Shown here piece after piece: positions 38,642-47,653 of a DNA stretch of 64,000 bases. The position numbers were made by a program, and so were the translations under genes. The stretch spans positions 558,001-622,000 of the forward strand of contig CAVWNY010000001.1 in the NCBI GenBank assembly GCA_963756545.1, given 5' to 3'. Under the pieces are notes generated by a model that made no database searches, was not told where the DNA came from, and saw only the letters and a list, made by a program, of their open reading frames with translations. The stretch's first letter is position 1; every line of letters begins with the position of its first letter. This stretch comes from DATFDN01 sp963756545. Its GTDB lineage: Bacteria; Pseudomonadota; Alphaproteobacteria; Acetobacterales; Acetobacteraceae.

Positions 38642-40648
38642 TCAGCCCGCGACGATCAACATATACGGCCTCTCGTCCAAGGTATTTGTCCCAAAGCCCA
38701 TCGCCAGCTTGCCGTTCGAGAGATCGGCACCTGTGTAGCCCGCAAGGGTAATAAATGCCGCGCGGCCAGACGCCATTTCGTGCAAGGTAAGGCCGGAATA
38801 CGCTGGCACGCCTTGGGTGTCCGCAAAACTGAACTGAGAATCTTGCGGCGTAATCCCCCAGACGACGGCGGCGTCGCCGGCATGAAAATTCACGAGTGTG
38901 TTCCAAGTAACGGGATTGTTTTGTGCGTTCAGAAAGAACGTGTCTGTACCCGACCCTCCGAACAGGAAATTAACCGTTCCACCGGTGCTATCCAGGACGT
39001 TGCTACCGCTTTGTGCAATCAAGATGTCGTTTCCTAAACCGCTTTGGATAAACTCATTCGGTGCTTGTGCCGTGATGCAGAGGTTATCTGGCGACAAATC
39101 GACGAAGGTCTGGCCGTTGCCCGCCACGGTACCAGCGTCGCCAACAATCTGGCCCGTGGTTGTATCCGTGACAAGAAAATTCGCAGGTGCTGGTGGGGGG
39201 ATGTCAACGGGTGATGCACCGCGATCCAGGGAGGACGCCTGAACCGGAATCGTCTGATTTGACTTTGAATTTGACTGCGGTGCTCCTTGGGCAACCACGT
39301 TAGGCGCGCCGGAACTGGTTGTGGTACGCGACGAATAGATAGTGGAAGACACGACCGGCGTAGTCGACATGCCCGATGAGATCGATCCCGTGACCGAGGC
39401 CGCCAACGCAGGGGGCGTCCCGGTGTCAGTTCCAGGAGCCGGGGACGAGCCACTGGCGATAGCGTTGGGAGCGATTGGGAGCGTGGATCCGGGGGGCGTC
39501 CCGGTGTCAGTTCCAGGAGCCGGGGACGAGTCACTCGCGATAACGCCGGGAGCGACAGGAAGCGTGGATGCGGGCGGCGTGACTGGTGCTACCGACTCGC
39601 CTGAAGAAACTGAGATGATGTTGACCATGCCGAGGCTTGCCGCATCGGCCCCGGTTCCATAGCTATATGTTTGCGATCTATCCTGAACAACCGATACATT
39701 TGCGAACTCGAAGCCTACGGCGAGACTTCCCTGCGGCTCTGGCGTCCCGGCCGGGTTGCCAATTGCCGTTTCCGTTTCGAGACCAATATACATCGAACCC
39801 AGCGTCCAACCGGACATGTTCTGCTCAGCCGCGCCGAGTCCGCTGTGTTCAATTAAGTCGCTGAGATGGGCGTTCAGGCTGTAGGAGAGGGAGTGCTGAG
39901 AGCCGCTGTCTGCCTCGTATGCAAGGGCGGACTCTCCGGGCAAAAGATGACTGTAAGTGATTACCCCGCCGCCACTCGACGGTCCTTGCACATTATCATA
40001 GAGCGCCCCGGACGCGCCCCCGCCTGAAGCAGAGATCGGTATCTGGATGAACGCAGTCCACGTCGGGAGAGTTGAGTTGTATGTCGCCGTCGATGGGGCA
40101 TTGAATGTCGCCACAAATCCAGTGAAGACCTGAGCCAGGACGGCACCGTTGGAAGCTGCGGTCGAGTTGAAATACGCGATGTCCGCCTGCGTAATTCTCG
40201 CGTCGATCTGGTAGGTGATGGGGCTCGCGAAATTCGCTGTGACGCTTGCCGGAGCGCTGAGAAAAAGGTTCGCCCCTCCTCTGCTCGACAGGATGCCACC
40301 GGATGCGCTGAGATCATAGACCCAGCCGGCATTGTTCACCTGATATGCTTGAAGATGATATGCTTGAAGAGCCGATTCGCCGTCGCTCGTCGACCATGAG
40401 TAGGCGGCGTCGCCGCTAAGTAGATTGTAACTGGAGGGGGCGTTTGTCTGCATCGATGTCGGCTGCAGGTATTGCGCCTTTGACCACTCGATAACATCCC
40501 AGTTTGAGGCATTGCCTGAAATGTCCGGCAAGTTGGGAAAAAACACCGGTTCGTTATTAGCTACTTGCCCAATCCCGAAGGCCATCTTCGGCCCTTCTAC
40601 TGAGGGATCAGTGAAGAGTTGGAGACTGGTATCAGACTGGTTTGGCAT
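38642..40648 (-). CDS. Large repeat-bearing putative type I secretion substrate
   Basis: The 668-residue protein lacks a Sec signal. The N-terminal 380 residues are rich in Ser, Ala, Tyr and Asn (for example WSKAQYLQPTSMQT, YQVNNAGWVYDLSASGG, IPISASGGGASGALY), resembling extracellular beta-rich domains. A Pro/Thr/Ser linker with an 81-bp tandem repeat follows. The C-terminal part is a beta-roll-like module (FIQSGLGNDILIAQSGSNVL, LFGGSGTDTFFLNAQ) ending in a hydrophobic strand (MLIVAG), the usual layout for ABC-exported adhesins or matrix proteins. GC content is low. The start at 40648 is chosen as the first ATG without improbable upstream sequence; its ribosome binding site is weak. The exporter is not in the window. 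Confidence 0.7.
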   Translation of the reverse strand: MPNQSDTSLQLFTDPSVEGPKMAFGIGQVANNEPVFFPNLPDISGNASNWDVIEWSKAQYLQPTSMQTNAPSSYNLLSGDAAYSWSTSDGESALQAYHLQAYQVNNAGWVYDLSASGGILSSRGGANLFLSAPASVTANFASPITYQIDARITQADIAYFNSTAASNGAVLAQVFTGFVATFNAPSTATYNSTLPTWTAFIQIPISASGGGASGALYDNVQGPSSGGGVITYSHLLPGESALAYEADSGSQHSLSYSLNAHLSDLIEHSGLGAAEQNMSGWTLGSMYIGLETETAIGNPAGTPEPQGSLAVGFEFANVSVVQDRSQTYSYGTGADAASLGMVNIISVSSGESVAPVTPPASTLPVAPGVIASDSSPAPGTDTGTPPGSTLPIAPNAIASGSSPAPGTDTGTPPALAASVTGSISSGMSTTPVVSSTIYSSRTTTSSGAPNVVAQGAPQSNSKSNQTIPVQASSLDRGASPVDIPPPAPANFLVTDTTTGQIVGDAGTVAGNGQTFVDLSPDNLCITAQAPNEFIQSGLGNDILIAQSGSNVLDSTGGTVNFLFGGSGTDTFFLNAQNNPVTWNTLVNFHAGDAAVVWGITPQDSQFSFADTQGVPAYSGLTLHEMASGRAAFITLAGYTGADLSNGKLAMGFGTNTLDERPYMLIVAG
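39411..39572. repeat. 81-bp tandem repeat in the linker of the 668-residue protein
   Basis: Two adjacent units start at 39411 and 39492 with the shared opening GGGGGCGTCCCGGTGTCAG; a degenerate third start is near 39573. Each unit encodes 27 residues containing SSPAPGTDTGTPP. Period divisible by three keeps the frame open when unit number changes. Confidence 0.85.
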
Positions 40649-41002
40649 GGAAACTTGGTCGCCTTTGAGATTCCTGCCTTCCAGTGCTAAACAGAGGACT
40701 CCTGGGATTTTCCTGGTTCGACAAGCATTAATTGCCTGCGCTCTTTTTTGAGAGAACCTTGTTACTGAACACCGGGTGGAAAATAGTTCTTTTGTCCTAT
40801 TTTCCTGCAATTGTGATCTAGAGCTTTTATTGCCCAGACGATGCCGGAGATTTGCGCAGAAACCCTTAACGAATTGTAAAATTGAATCTAAAATTTATTC
40901 TCCTATCCCGATTTTTTGATGGTGAATTGATTTTTTAGAGCGCGCCTTCACCTTCCGTTAGTAACTCGAATGCAACAAAGTCGAGAGGCGACGAGGATTT
41001 TC
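40649..41002. other. AT-rich intergenic region between divergent genes
   Basis: About 350 bp separating the 668-residue protein gene (minus) from the exported protein gene (plus). It includes the most AT-rich stretch of the window (about 40860-40945). No gene is recognisable. It probably contains the promoters of both flanking genes, but I could not assign boxes with confidence. Confidence 0.6.
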
Positions 41003-41602
41003 ATGCGGTACAGTCGAACTTTGGTTCTGGCGGCGGCGGCCGTCGCGGCGGTGGCGGCGGACAGGCCAGTGGTCGCTGCCGATCCGGCTCATTTCGCGGT
41101 CATGGGCGTCCGCCTCTACATGAGCGCGCAGGAGGTGCTAGCCGCGCTCTACGCCCAGGGCGTGCGCGAGGATGGGGTGAGCGAGCATGTCCACCCCTGC
41201 GCGCTGCACGCCTCCGCCGCCTGCACCGACAGCATCTCCGCTCGCCTGCCGGACGGGCCGATCACGATCAGGTTCACCGACGTGCCCGCCGGCTTCAACG
41301 AGGGGCGGGAAGCCGCCGTCAGCGTCGCCTATCGCCTGACCAGTACGCCGAGTACTACCGCCGAAATGCGCGCCGTAGCTGAACAGCGGTTTGGCCCGCT
41401 TTCGGTTGCAACCGATGGCGCCTGGTGCGCCGGCGCGGCGACGACCTGCCCCGAGGACCGTCCGCGGATGGCGTTCCGGCGTGGCGCTACCGGCGCGGGC
41501 GAACTGGCGCTGACCGATCTCGGCCTGCCGGCCCGGCTGACCCTCGGCGCCGGCACGCAATCGGCCCTGGGCGGCCGGCAGGGCCGCCCAGCGTTGCGTT
41601 AA
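41003..41602 (+). CDS. Uncharacterised exported protein
   Basis: The 199-residue protein has a clear signal peptide (RYSRTLVLAAAAVAAVAADRPVVAADP, cleavage likely at VVA-A). The mature part contains two cysteine pairs (HPCALHASAACTD and AWCAGAATTCPED), suggesting disulfides, and the segment AVMGVRLYMSAQEVLAALYAQGV typical of small periplasmic alpha/beta domains. I do not recognise a family. The ATG at 41003 is preferred over one at 40970 because GAGGCGACGAGG precedes it. GC content is back to genomic average here. Confidence 0.75.
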   Translation: MRYSRTLVLAAAAVAAVAADRPVVAADPAHFAVMGVRLYMSAQEVLAALYAQGVREDGVSEHVHPCALHASAACTDSISARLPDGPITIRFTDVPAGFNEGREAAVSVAYRLTSTPSTTAEMRAVAEQRFGPLSVATDGAWCAGAATTCPEDRPRMAFRRGATGAGELALTDLGLPARLTLGAGTQSALGGRQGRPALR

Positions 41603-41781
41603 ATGGCGAGAGTTGTGCGAGCCGCTGACCCTGCGGTGCGTTAATCTCAAAATGTTCTGTACGATCTATAATTGCGGAAGGGGCTGGCCCCTTGGCGGCT
41701 GCTAACGGCGAGGCAGTGTTGCCGCCGGGCGGCGGCGATGTGGCAAATCAGCATCCCTCTACCAGAGGTTGCAATTCCCCA

Positions 41782-41810
41782 TTGACATCGTTGTCAAATC
41801 AACTTTAAGT
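41782..41810 (+). promoter_or_regulatory. Sigma70-like promoter overlapped by a LacI-type palindrome
   Basis: A consensus -35 box TTGACA (41782-41787), 17-bp spacer and a -10-like TTAAGT (41805-41810). The -35 is part of the 16-bp palindrome TTGACATCGTTGTCAA (41782-41797), which has an even length and a central CpG, the form of LacI-family operators. An ATG with ribosome binding site follows 32 bp after the -10 box. No LacI-family gene is in the window. Confidence 0.5.
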
Positions 41811-42020
41811 TGCATCATAACGATGGTCGGAGGACGCCAAAATGGCGGAACAGGTCTTGCCAAGGCTGGTCGCCTTAATGATCGAAACAAAAAAGGCGCA
41901 AGCGGCTGCGGTGTACGATTTCGGGAAGGTTCGGATCGGCGCATGCGGCAACCCCTCCATCATTCCCTCGTTTGTCCGGTTCACAATACCTTCGGCCTCT
42001 CACATCGCACCGGGCTTACG

Positions 42021-42118
42021 TTCATCGTCATGGCCGGGCTTGGGCCCGGCCACCCACGTCTTCTTCGGGCCGCGAGGAAAACGTGGGTGCCCGGGCCAAG
42101 CCCGGGCATGACGATGAA
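42021..42118. repeat. Long inverted repeat (CGTCATGCCCGGGC element)
   Basis: Arms of more than 30 bases with few mismatches (TTCATCGTCATGGCCGGGC on the left, GCCCGGGCATGACGATGAA on the right) around CACCCACGT/ACGTGGGTG and a loop. Same family as 17705-17785 by its CGTCATG ends and ACGTGG inner part. It lies at the 3' end of the dehydrogenase gene. Confidence 0.85.
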
Positions 42119-42142
42119 AATTTGCGGTCGGGCAGCCATCCG

Positions 42143-43090
42143 TCATCGCCCGCGCATCGCCTCCACGGCCTCCCGCAGCCTTGCGGGATCGACCGCGATC
42201 TCCACCCCCGCGCGCTCGGTCTGCAACAGCATCGCCGCGCGCGAATCCCGATCCGCCCAGCCGCGGTTCATCGCCTCGGTCATCTCGGCCAGCACCAGGT
42301 TCGCCAGCCGCATCGGCACCCCCATCTCGCGGCCCAGCGCGCAGGCGAGCGAGACGTCCTTGTGGGCGAGGCGCAGCGCGAAGGCGGGCGGTTCGTAGGT
42401 GTTGGACAGGAACTGGTCGGGCAGGGCGTCGAACGCGCCGCGCCGCCCCAGGGCACCCTGGCGCACCGCCTCCCAGATCGCCAGCGGCTCGATGCCGGCC
42501 TTCACCCCCATGCTGAAGACCTCGGCCAAGCCCGTCGTCATTATATAGCCGAACATGTTGTGGACGAGCTTGGCGACCGATCCGGCGCCGATCGGGCCGA
42601 CATGGCTCGCCTGGTCGCTCATCGCGTCCAGAACGGGCTTGCAGCGATCGAACACCGCGCGCTCCCCGCCGACCCAGATGGCGAGCTTGCCGGACTCGGC
42701 GCCACGCGGCCCGCCGCTCACCGGCGCATCCAGCACATGCGCGCCGCGCTCGGCGAAGATGGCATGGACGCGGCGGACGACCGTGGGCGCGTTCGTGCTC
42801 AGGTCGAAATACGCGCCGTCGGGGCGCATCCCCGCAAGCAGGCCCTGCTCGCCGAGCGCGACCGCCTCCATCTCGGGCGGGCCGGGCAGCGAGGTGAACA
42901 CGACGTCCGCCTGCGCCGCGACCGCGCGCGGCGTGTCGGCCCACGCCGCGCCGCTCGCGACCGCCCGATCCGCCGCCGCGCGGCGCAAATCGTGGACAAC
43001 CAGCGCGTGCCCGGCCTTCTGAAGGTTGGCGGCCATGCCGGCCCCCATGGTGCCGAGGCCGATGAAACCGATCCGCATGGCGCTACTCAT
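42143..43090 (-). CDS. NAD(P)-dependent beta-hydroxyacid dehydrogenase (3-hydroxyisobutyrate dehydrogenase-like)
   Basis: The 315-residue protein begins with the Rossmann motif MRIGFIGLGTMGAGMAANLQKAGH and contains the family signature DAPVSGGPRGAESGKLAIWVGG, then the catalytic-lysine segment GAGSVAKLVHNMFGY. A C-terminal helical domain with ALRLAHKDVSLA follows. Family members act on 3-hydroxyisobutyrate, tartronate semialdehyde and similar acids; the substrate here is not determinable. It overlaps the end of the frameshifted decarboxylase gene upstream (ATGAGTAG), so the two were co-transcribed. Confidence 0.9.
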   Translation of the reverse strand: MSSAMRIGFIGLGTMGAGMAANLQKAGHALVVHDLRRAAADRAVASGAAWADTPRAVAAQADVVFTSLPGPPEMEAVALGEQGLLAGMRPDGAYFDLSTNAPTVVRRVHAIFAERGAHVLDAPVSGGPRGAESGKLAIWVGGERAVFDRCKPVLDAMSDQASHVGPIGAGSVAKLVHNMFGYIMTTGLAEVFSMGVKAGIEPLAIWEAVRQGALGRRGAFDALPDQFLSNTYEPPAFALRLAHKDVSLACALGREMGVPMRLANLVLAEMTEAMNRGWADRDSRAAMLLQTERAGVEIAVDPARLREAVEAMRGR

Positions 43091-43410
43091 TCTCCGCGAA
43101 CACCTCGCGCGCGATGTTCGCCGCCGTCATGGCCGCCGGCCAGCCGGCGTAGAAGGCGACATGGGTGATGAGTTCGGACAAGTTCCTCCTTGCTCAGCCC
43201 GTTGAACAGGGCGCGGCCGAGATGGCCCCTGAGCTGCTCGGGGCGGTAGGTCGCGACCAGCACGGCGCAGGTGATCAGGCTGCGGTCGCGCTTCGACAGC
43301 TCCGGGCGCTCCCAGATGTCGCCGAACAGCGTCTTCTCGGTCACGTCGATCAGCTTGGGGACGGTGGCGCGAACCCGGTCGCGCGCTGCCGACGAGGGTG
43401 GCTTGGCCAT
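43083..43410 (-). pseudogene. Carboxymuconolactone decarboxylase-family protein, frameshifted
   Basis: The first frame from the ATG at 43410 gives PKLIDVTEKTLFGDIWERPE, then LSKRDRSLITCAVLVATYRPEQL and GHLGRALFNGLSKEEL, a typical CMD-family start. It then goes out of frame at about 43179-43183. One base fewer (plus strand AGTT preceded by CAA instead of CA) restores SELITHVAFYAGWPAAMTAANIAREVFAENE-stop, including the conserved HVAFYAGWP. The joined protein is about 108 residues, normal length. The gene is otherwise intact, so the lesion is recent or an error. Confidence 0.8.
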
Positions 43411-43539
43411 GATCTTTCCTCCCGCTTGTTGGAGCTGGCATTGCACACCTCCCGGGATTTCGAGTCCAATCGGCGAGCGGGGGATGCCGGGCGATCGCGA
43501 CTTGACCAAAAACACCGTCCCGTTGGGGGAGGACATCGC

Positions 43540-44286
43540 ATGGCTGATCAGGACAAGGCGGCGCTGGTGACGGGGAGCGCGGGCAATATCGGGCGGGGCA
43601 TCGCGCTGGCGCTGGCGCGCGACGGCTTCCGCGTCCTGGTGACGGCGCGCGCCTCGCGCGAGGGCTGCGAGGAGACGGCCCGCCTCGTCGCCGAGGCGGG
43701 ATCGGAGGCGGCGGTGCATCTGGCCGACATCGCCGACCCGGCGCAGGCGCGTGGGCTGGTCGAGGCGGCGGTCGCGCGCTTCGGGCGGCTCGATGCGCTG
43801 GTCAACAACGCCTCGGTCCGCCGCCAGACGCCGCTGGCGGAGATCGGCGCGGAGGAATGGCGCTGGATTCTCGGCAGCACGCTCGATGGGGCCTTCTACT
43901 GCGCGCAGGCCGCCGCGCCGCACATCGCGCGGGCCGGCGGGGGCAGCATCGTCAACCTCGGCGGCATCTCGGCGCATGTGGCGCCCCTGGGGCGCGTGCA
44001 CGTCGCGGTCGCCAAGGCCGGCATGGTCGGGCTGACGCGCGCGCTGGCCCGCGAGCTGGCGGGCGATCGGATCACCGTCAACGCCGTCGCGCCGGGCGCG
44101 ATCGACACGGTGCGCGGCCACGCCGCCGGCGGCAACGCAGGGCGCGCGAAGCTGCCCGACAACCTCGCCGCGCGCCCCGGCACGATCGAGGAGATCGCCG
44201 AGATGGTGCGCTACCTCTGCTCGGCCCCGGCGCGCTTCATCACCGGCCAGGTGATCCACGTGAACGGCGGGGCCTTTATGGGCTGA
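43540..44286 (+). CDS. Short-chain dehydrogenase/reductase with catalytic Tyr replaced by His
   Basis: The 248-residue protein has the SDR cofactor loop LVTGSAGNIGRGIA, NNAS, the strand-5 serine region SIVNLGGISA and the C-terminal ITGQVIHVNGG. At the place of the YxxxK pair it reads HVAVAKAG, so the lysine is kept but the tyrosine is His. This variant occurs in a subgroup of SDRs, so it is a possible natural specialisation rather than damage. GGGGGAGGA precedes the ATG at 43540. It is divergent from the frameshifted decarboxylase gene. Confidence 0.82.
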   Translation: MADQDKAALVTGSAGNIGRGIALALARDGFRVLVTARASREGCEETARLVAEAGSEAAVHLADIADPAQARGLVEAAVARFGRLDALVNNASVRRQTPLAEIGAEEWRWILGSTLDGAFYCAQAAAPHIARAGGGSIVNLGGISAHVAPLGRVHVAVAKAGMVGLTRALARELAGDRITVNAVAPGAIDTVRGHAAGGNAGRAKLPDNLAARPGTIEEIAEMVRYLCSAPARFITGQVIHVNGGAFMG

Positions 44287-44321
44287 TCCCATCGGCTCGT
44301 GGGCTAACCGCTCCTATCCTC

Positions 44322-44372
44322 TCCTCGGCCCCCTCCCCCGCCCCTTCCGCAAGGGAAGGGGAGGAGTCGAGG
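44322..44372. repeat. CCCTCCCC-type dispersed palindrome
   Basis: C-rich run, then CCCCTTCCGCAAGGGAAGGGG (21 bases; 44341-44361) as a near-perfect stem with a GCA loop. Same family as 50958-51058. It lies between the SDR stop and the ftsH start. Confidence 0.7.
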
Positions 44373-44494
44373 CGTGGGGCGCCCATACGAGCTGATCCGA
44401 GCGGCCGCCTCCGCAATCTTGATCGCCGGGGCGTTGCTGGGCACCCGTGGCTGCCCGACATCCCGGAGATCGTCCCAGGCCGAAGGAGGGCCGC

Positions 44495-46375
<1,881 letters not shown>

Positions 46376-46454
46376 TCACGTCCTGTTGGATTGACGCGGG
46401 GCTCTCGGCGCGTTCGCTTGCCCCTAACGACAAAACCAGGGGAAGGAGACGCCC

Positions 46455-47643
46455 ATGCACGCGCACGCTCTCGCGCTGTCACGTCGCGGCCTGCTCGGCG
46501 GGGTCGCCGCGCTGGCGCCGGCCCTGGCCTGGGGCCAGGCTAAACCGCAACTTGGCGAGCCGCCCACGGTCATCAGCAGCCCGCCGCGCCAGTGGGGGCG
46601 CTTCGCGCCGCCGACAATCTACCCCGACCCCGACATCCTGGTGATCGACCCGTCGTTCAAGCAGTACCTGGTCGGGCTGACGGCCATCCGCCGGCTCCAC
46701 ACCGGCTTTCAGTGGGCGGAGGGGCCGGCGTGGTCGGGCGAGGGGCAATACCTCGTGTTCAGCGACGTGAAGGGCAACACGCAGTATCGGCATGTCTGGG
46801 AGAGCGGCCGGGTCTCGCCCTACCGCAAGCCGTCCTACAACAGCAACGGCAACTCCTTCGACTTCCAGGGCCGGCAGCTCTCGACGCAGGATTTCTTCCG
46901 CCGCGTCGTCCGCTGGGAGCCCGACGGCTCGATGACCGTCATCGCCGATCAGTTCGACGGCAAGCCGCTCAACTCGCCCAACGACCTCGTGCCGCATCCG
47001 GACGGCAGCATCTGGTTCACCGATCCGGCCTATGGCGATTCGATCACCGAGGGCCATCCGGACGTGGCGGGGGGCGAGGCGAACCCCGACGGCCTCTATG
47101 ATGCCAACGTGGGCAATGGCGGCGTCGGGCTGATCTGGGGCGTGAAGCGCGAGCTGCCGACGAACACCTATCGCTGGGACCCGAGCGGGCGATTGGACGT
47201 GGTGGCGCCGGCGAGCCAGGTGCCCGATCCCAACGGGATTCTGCTTCTCGCCCGACTACAAGTCGCTCTATCTCATCAGCACCGGCCCCGGACCCGGCGA
47301 GACGACCGGCGGCAAGGGGGTAATCTTCGTCTTCGACGTGCAGGGCCAGAAGCTCGCGAACATGCGCCAGTTCAGCGATTGCATGGTGGACGGCGTGCAT
47401 TGCGGCCCGGACGGGATGCGCGCGGACCGCGCGGGCAATCTCTGGGTCGGCTCCAACGCGCCGCTCGGTTACTCCGGTGTGACGGTGTGGAACCCGCAAG
47501 GCAAGCTGATCGGGCGCATCCGGCTGCCCGAGGTCTGTGCCAACCTGGCCTTCGGCGGTCCGAAGCGCGACTTCCTGTTCATGGCGGCGAGCCAGTCCTT
47601 GTACGGGCTGCTGCTCAACGTCCAAGGCGCGGCACCCGGCTGA
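46455..47643 (+). pseudogene. SMP-30 / gluconolactonase-family exported protein, frameshifted
   Basis: The N-terminus has a Tat-like leader (SRRGLLGGVAALAPALAWG). The beta-propeller sequence follows (GFQWAEGPAWSGEGQYLVFSD, SNGNSFDFQGR, SPNDLVPHPDGSIWFTDP), including the metal-binding Glu and Asn. The frame breaks at VPDPNGIL near 47244; deleting one C in CTGCTTCTCG (47241-47250) restores FSPDYKSLYLISTGPG, then DGVHCGPDGMRADRAGNLWVG, ending at 47643. The joined length of about 395 residues is normal for the family. Lactonase activity on aldonolactones is the typical function. Confidence 0.82.
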
Positions 47644-47653
47644 GCGACCGGGC

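Larger units (their letters stand above)
41603..42142. other. 540-bp intergenic region with promoter, operator-like palindrome and hairpin element
   Basis: From left to right: a stem AAGGGGCTGGCCCCTT near 41681-41696; a promoter with overlapping palindrome at 41782-41810; a possible small frame from an ATG at 41842 (MAEQVLPRLVALMIETKKAQ ...) preceded by CGGAGGA, which loses protein character by about 41990; and a long inverted repeat at 42021-42118. The small frame may be the 5' end of a gene truncated by the repeat; I do not recognise its product. Confidence 0.5.

Noticed and set aside
38544..38738. 64-codon plus-strand frame between the DUF1796-like gene and the 668-residue protein gene
   Set aside because: Mostly antisense to the end of the large protein; no family resemblance.
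41842..42111. 89-codon frame after the LacI-like operator
   Set aside because: Has a ribosome binding site and promoter, but the second half is translated palindrome sequence; kept only as part of the intergenic note.
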